Of a DNA stretch of 8,488 bases, positions 6,396-8,488 are shown piece after piece (the first letter of the stretch is position 1; every line of letters begins with the position of its first letter). The notes beneath the pieces were generated by a model. It did no database searches, was not told the DNA's origin, and worked only from the letters and a program-made list of their open reading frames with translations. The position numbers and the translations under genes are program-made. Source of the DNA: CAZEYT01 sp964516295 (GTDB lineage: Bacteria; Verrucomicrobiota; Verrucomicrobiia; Chthoniobacterales; Terrimicrobiaceae); assembly GCA_964516295.1 (NCBI GenBank), contig CAZEYT010000102.1:1-8488 (forward strand), given 5' to 3'.

Positions 6396-8351
6396 ATGAG
6401 CTCTCTTTCCATTTCCATCGACCAAGCCGTCCGCGACGGGCGTCTTCATGCCACCACGGCCGCCAACATCCACGCGCTTCTCGCGGGAAGCACCTCGCCG
6501 GTTTATGAGGCGTCCATCGCCGAGCTTGTCGAAGCGTCGAACTGGACGGAGCTGGAAAACCGGTTTTTTCGTACGCTCGCGTTCGGAACCGGGGGGCTCC
6601 GTGGAAAAACCATCGGAGCCATCGTCACCCGGGCCGAGCAGGGGACCCCGCAGCCGCTCGACCGTCCGGAGTTTCCGTGCGTGGGCACCAATGCCATGAA
6701 CACCTACAACATCAGCCGCGCCACTCAGGGGCTGGTGCATTACGTGAAAGAACATTTTGCCCGCAGCGGACGAAGCGGACGACCCGCTGTCTGCATTTGT
6801 CACGACACCCGGTATTTTTCGAGAGAGTTCGCCGAACTCGCAGCCAAAGTCATCACCGACCTCGGCTGCGATGCCTATCTGTTTGAAGGGCCAAGATCGA
6901 CGCCGGAACTTTCATTTGCCGTTCGCCACGTCAAAGCCCAGGCGGGCATCAATCTCACCGCAAGCCACAATCCGCCGGCTTACAACGGCTACAAAGTTTA
7001 CTTTGAAGACGGCTGCCAGGTCGTCGAACCCCACGCCTCGGCGATCATCGACCGGGTTAATTTCGTGGAATCGGAAGAATTCGCGCCGGTCGCAGATCGC
7101 GGACGGGTGATTCCGATGGGGGCCGAGATTGACGAAGCCTACATGGATCGTCTGGCCACGCTCCCGCTCGATCCGGAACTCATTCATCGCGAAAACTCGC
7201 TTAAGATTGTTTACACACCATTGCACGGGGTGGGGGGTGTCATTATCAAACCGATGCTCCAACGTCTCGGGTTTCAATGCGAAGGTGTCGCGGCTCAGGA
7301 AGTGCCCGATGGCCGCTTTCCGACCGTGAAATCTCCGAACCCGGAAAATGCCGAAGCCCTCACCATGGCCATCGCGCAGGCGAATGCGACCGGGGCCGAT
7401 CTCGTCATTGCCACCGATCCGGACGATGACCGCATGGGAATCGCCGCCCGCGATGCGGCCGGGGTCATGCAGCTCCTTACCGGAAACCAGATCGGGGCAA
7501 TCCTCGCTTGGTACCGCGCCAAAATGCATTTTGAAAAAGGCATTCTCAACGACTCCAACCGCTCGCGTGGCGTGATCATCAAAACGTTTGTCACCACCGA
7601 TCTTCAAAAAGCGATCGCGGCGAAACACGGTCTGCGCTGCGTTGAAACGCTCACCGGTTTCAAATACATTGGGGAAAAACTCGGCAAGTATGAGGCAGCC
7701 ATCCCGGCCGATCTGCGGAAGGATTATGCGTCACTTCCCGAATCCGAGACCCGACGCCTGCGGCTCGAGCACTCGTCACTCTATGTCTTCGGCGGTGAGG
7801 AAAGCTATGGCTACAGCGCATCGGATTTTGTCCGCGACAAAGATGGCAACAGCGCGGCGGTGCTCATCGCGGAGGCAGCCGCCTACGCCAAATCCCGTGG
7901 TCTTACCCTCACCGGCCTTCTCGACGAGATTTTTGCCGAGTTCGGCGTTTATCTGGAGCGGGGGGAATCCCTCACCATGGACGGAGCCGAAGGCGCGGCC
8001 CAGATCAAGAAGTTGGTCGACTCCTACGCCGCCAATCCTCCGGCCGAGATCGACGGCTGTGCTGTCGCTTCGATCCGGAACTTCGCCACGGACGTGATTC
8101 ACGATGTGGAGGGCGACCGGATTCCTGCCGAGGCCATGCTGATGATCGAGTTGGCCGACGGACGTCGCGTGGCGGTCCGGCCTTCGGGCACCGAGCCGAA
8201 AATCAAATACTACATGTTTGCCGTTCAAAAGCCGCCGCTCGGAACCGCCTTCTCGACCGCGGACATTCCGACCGTGCGTGCCGCTGTTTCGGCTAAGCTT
8301 GCTTCGCTCTGGGAATGGCTGTCCGCCGATGCAGCGTCCCGGCTGGCCTGA
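6396..8351 (+). CDS. Phosphoglucomutase/phosphomannomutase family enzyme (PgcA/PGM2-like)
   Basis: This 651-residue enzyme belongs to the alpha-D-phosphohexomutase superfamily, which moves phosphate between C6 and C1 of hexoses; it most likely interconverts glucose-6-phosphate and glucose-1-phosphate. All four active-site loops are present. The phosphoserine loop TASHNP is at residues 188-193, with catalytic S190. The metal loop DPDDDR is at 341-346, with D341, D343 and D345 as magnesium ligands. The sugar-specificity loop GEESYG is at 467-472, and the phosphate-binding loop RPSGTEPK at 595-602. The N-terminal LAFGTGGLRG (61-70) is typical of the long PgcA/PGM2 branch. Compared with that branch as I recall it, about 20 extra residues lie between GLRG and TNAMN (98-102). 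GEES at the specificity loop is common to both glucose and mannose enzymes, so phosphomannomutase or phosphopentomutase activity is not excluded. The start at 6396 has no clear Shine-Dalgarno. The product would feed the nucleotide-sugar routes that use rfbB and glf. Confidence 0.93.
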   Translation: MSSLSISIDQAVRDGRLHATTAANIHALLAGSTSPVYEASIAELVEASNWTELENRFFRTLAFGTGGLRGKTIGAIVTRAEQGTPQPLDRPEFPCVGTNAMNTYNISRATQGLVHYVKEHFARSGRSGRPAVCICHDTRYFSREFAELAAKVITDLGCDAYLFEGPRSTPELSFAVRHVKAQAGINLTASHNPPAYNGYKVYFEDGCQVVEPHASAIIDRVNFVESEEFAPVADRGRVIPMGAEIDEAYMDRLATLPLDPELIHRENSLKIVYTPLHGVGGVIIKPMLQRLGFQCEGVAAQEVPDGRFPTVKSPNPENAEALTMAIAQANATGADLVIATDPDDDRMGIAARDAAGVMQLLTGNQIGAILAWYRAKMHFEKGILNDSNRSRGVIIKTFVTTDLQKAIAAKHGLRCVETLTGFKYIGEKLGKYEAAIPADLRKDYASLPESETRRLRLEHSSLYVFGGEESYGYSASDFVRDKDGNSAAVLIAEAAAYAKSRGLTLTGLLDEIFAEFGVYLERGESLTMDGAEGAAQIKKLVDSYAANPPAEIDGCAVASIRNFATDVIHDVEGDRIPAEAMLMIELADGRRVAVRPSGTEPKIKYYMFAVQKPPLGTAFSTADIPTVRAAVSAKLASLWEWLSADAASRLA

Positions 8352-8488
8352 TTTCACCGACATTTCCACAGGGCCTTCGCGCCGGAATCAGCGCTCGGAT
8401 GAGTCCACTGGCTCGAGGCAGAGGGAAATCATCTGATATCCTCTCTTTAAGATACCAAGACCATTAAGTTTTCGAAAAAGTGTTTGCT
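8352..8488. other. Non-coding right end with a weak hairpin
   Basis: These 137 bp after the phosphohexomutase stop show no supportable gene. AGAGG (8420-8424) and CCTCT (8440-8444), with an inner ATC/GAT pair, could form an imperfect hairpin followed by CTTTAA, a weak candidate terminator. TTTTCGAAAA at 8469-8478 is a 10-bp palindrome that could belong to a promoter or operator of a gene beyond the window. Confidence 0.35.

Noticed and set aside
6912..7628. 238-codon minus-strand open frame opposite the phosphohexomutase
   Set aside because: It is antisense to the conserved catalytic region and shows no domain.
8352..8488. Possible tRNA or small gene at the right end
   Set aside because: No cloverleaf arms, TTCRA-type loop or start codon with a ribosome binding site could be found.

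Overview
The window carries six protein-coding genes on about 8.5 kb of GC-rich, densely coding DNA. Five are complete and one runs off the left edge. I see no mobile element, CRISPR array, tRNA or rRNA, and nothing that looks like a dedicated defence or secondary-metabolite system. It reads as an ordinary chromosomal housekeeping region of a Gram-negative-type bacterium. Most starts lack a recognisable Shine-Dalgarno sequence. That, the gene content and the protein style would fit a Verrucomicrobiota-like (PVC) organism, but this assignment is an inference with low to moderate certainty.

Layout from left to right: (1) the N-terminal 317 codons of PTS enzyme I (ptsI, minus strand), cut by the window edge. 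(2) A 124-bp divergent intergenic region with a small GC hairpin followed by eight T. (3) rfbB (rmlB), dTDP-glucose 4,6-dehydratase, plus strand. (4) glf, UDP-galactopyranose mutase, minus strand, convergent with rfbB with only 3 bp between the two stop codons. (5) A P1B-type heavy-metal ATPase, minus strand, 42 bp upstream of glf and possibly co-transcribed with it. (6) A clear intrinsic terminator followed by a second inverted repeat. (7) A 99-residue single-RRM RNA-binding protein, minus strand. (8) A 238-bp divergent intergenic region with small hairpins. (9) A 651-residue phosphoglucomutase/phosphomannomutase-family enzyme, plus strand. (10) A 137-bp non-coding right end.

Three genes share a theme, cell-surface sugar precursors. 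The phosphohexomutase can supply glucose-1-phosphate, RfbB commits dTDP-glucose to 6-deoxyhexoses such as rhamnose, and Glf makes UDP-galactofuranose. They are not one operon, and no glycosyltransferases or other rml genes are present. Enzyme I links to PEP-dependent phosphorelay and carbon regulation, the ATPase to transition-metal efflux, and the RRM protein probably to RNA handling or cold response. The most unusual protein is the ATPase: it combines P1B-4-type membrane metal-site motifs (SPC and HEGST) with an N-terminal CxxC metal-binding domain and apparently eight membrane helices.
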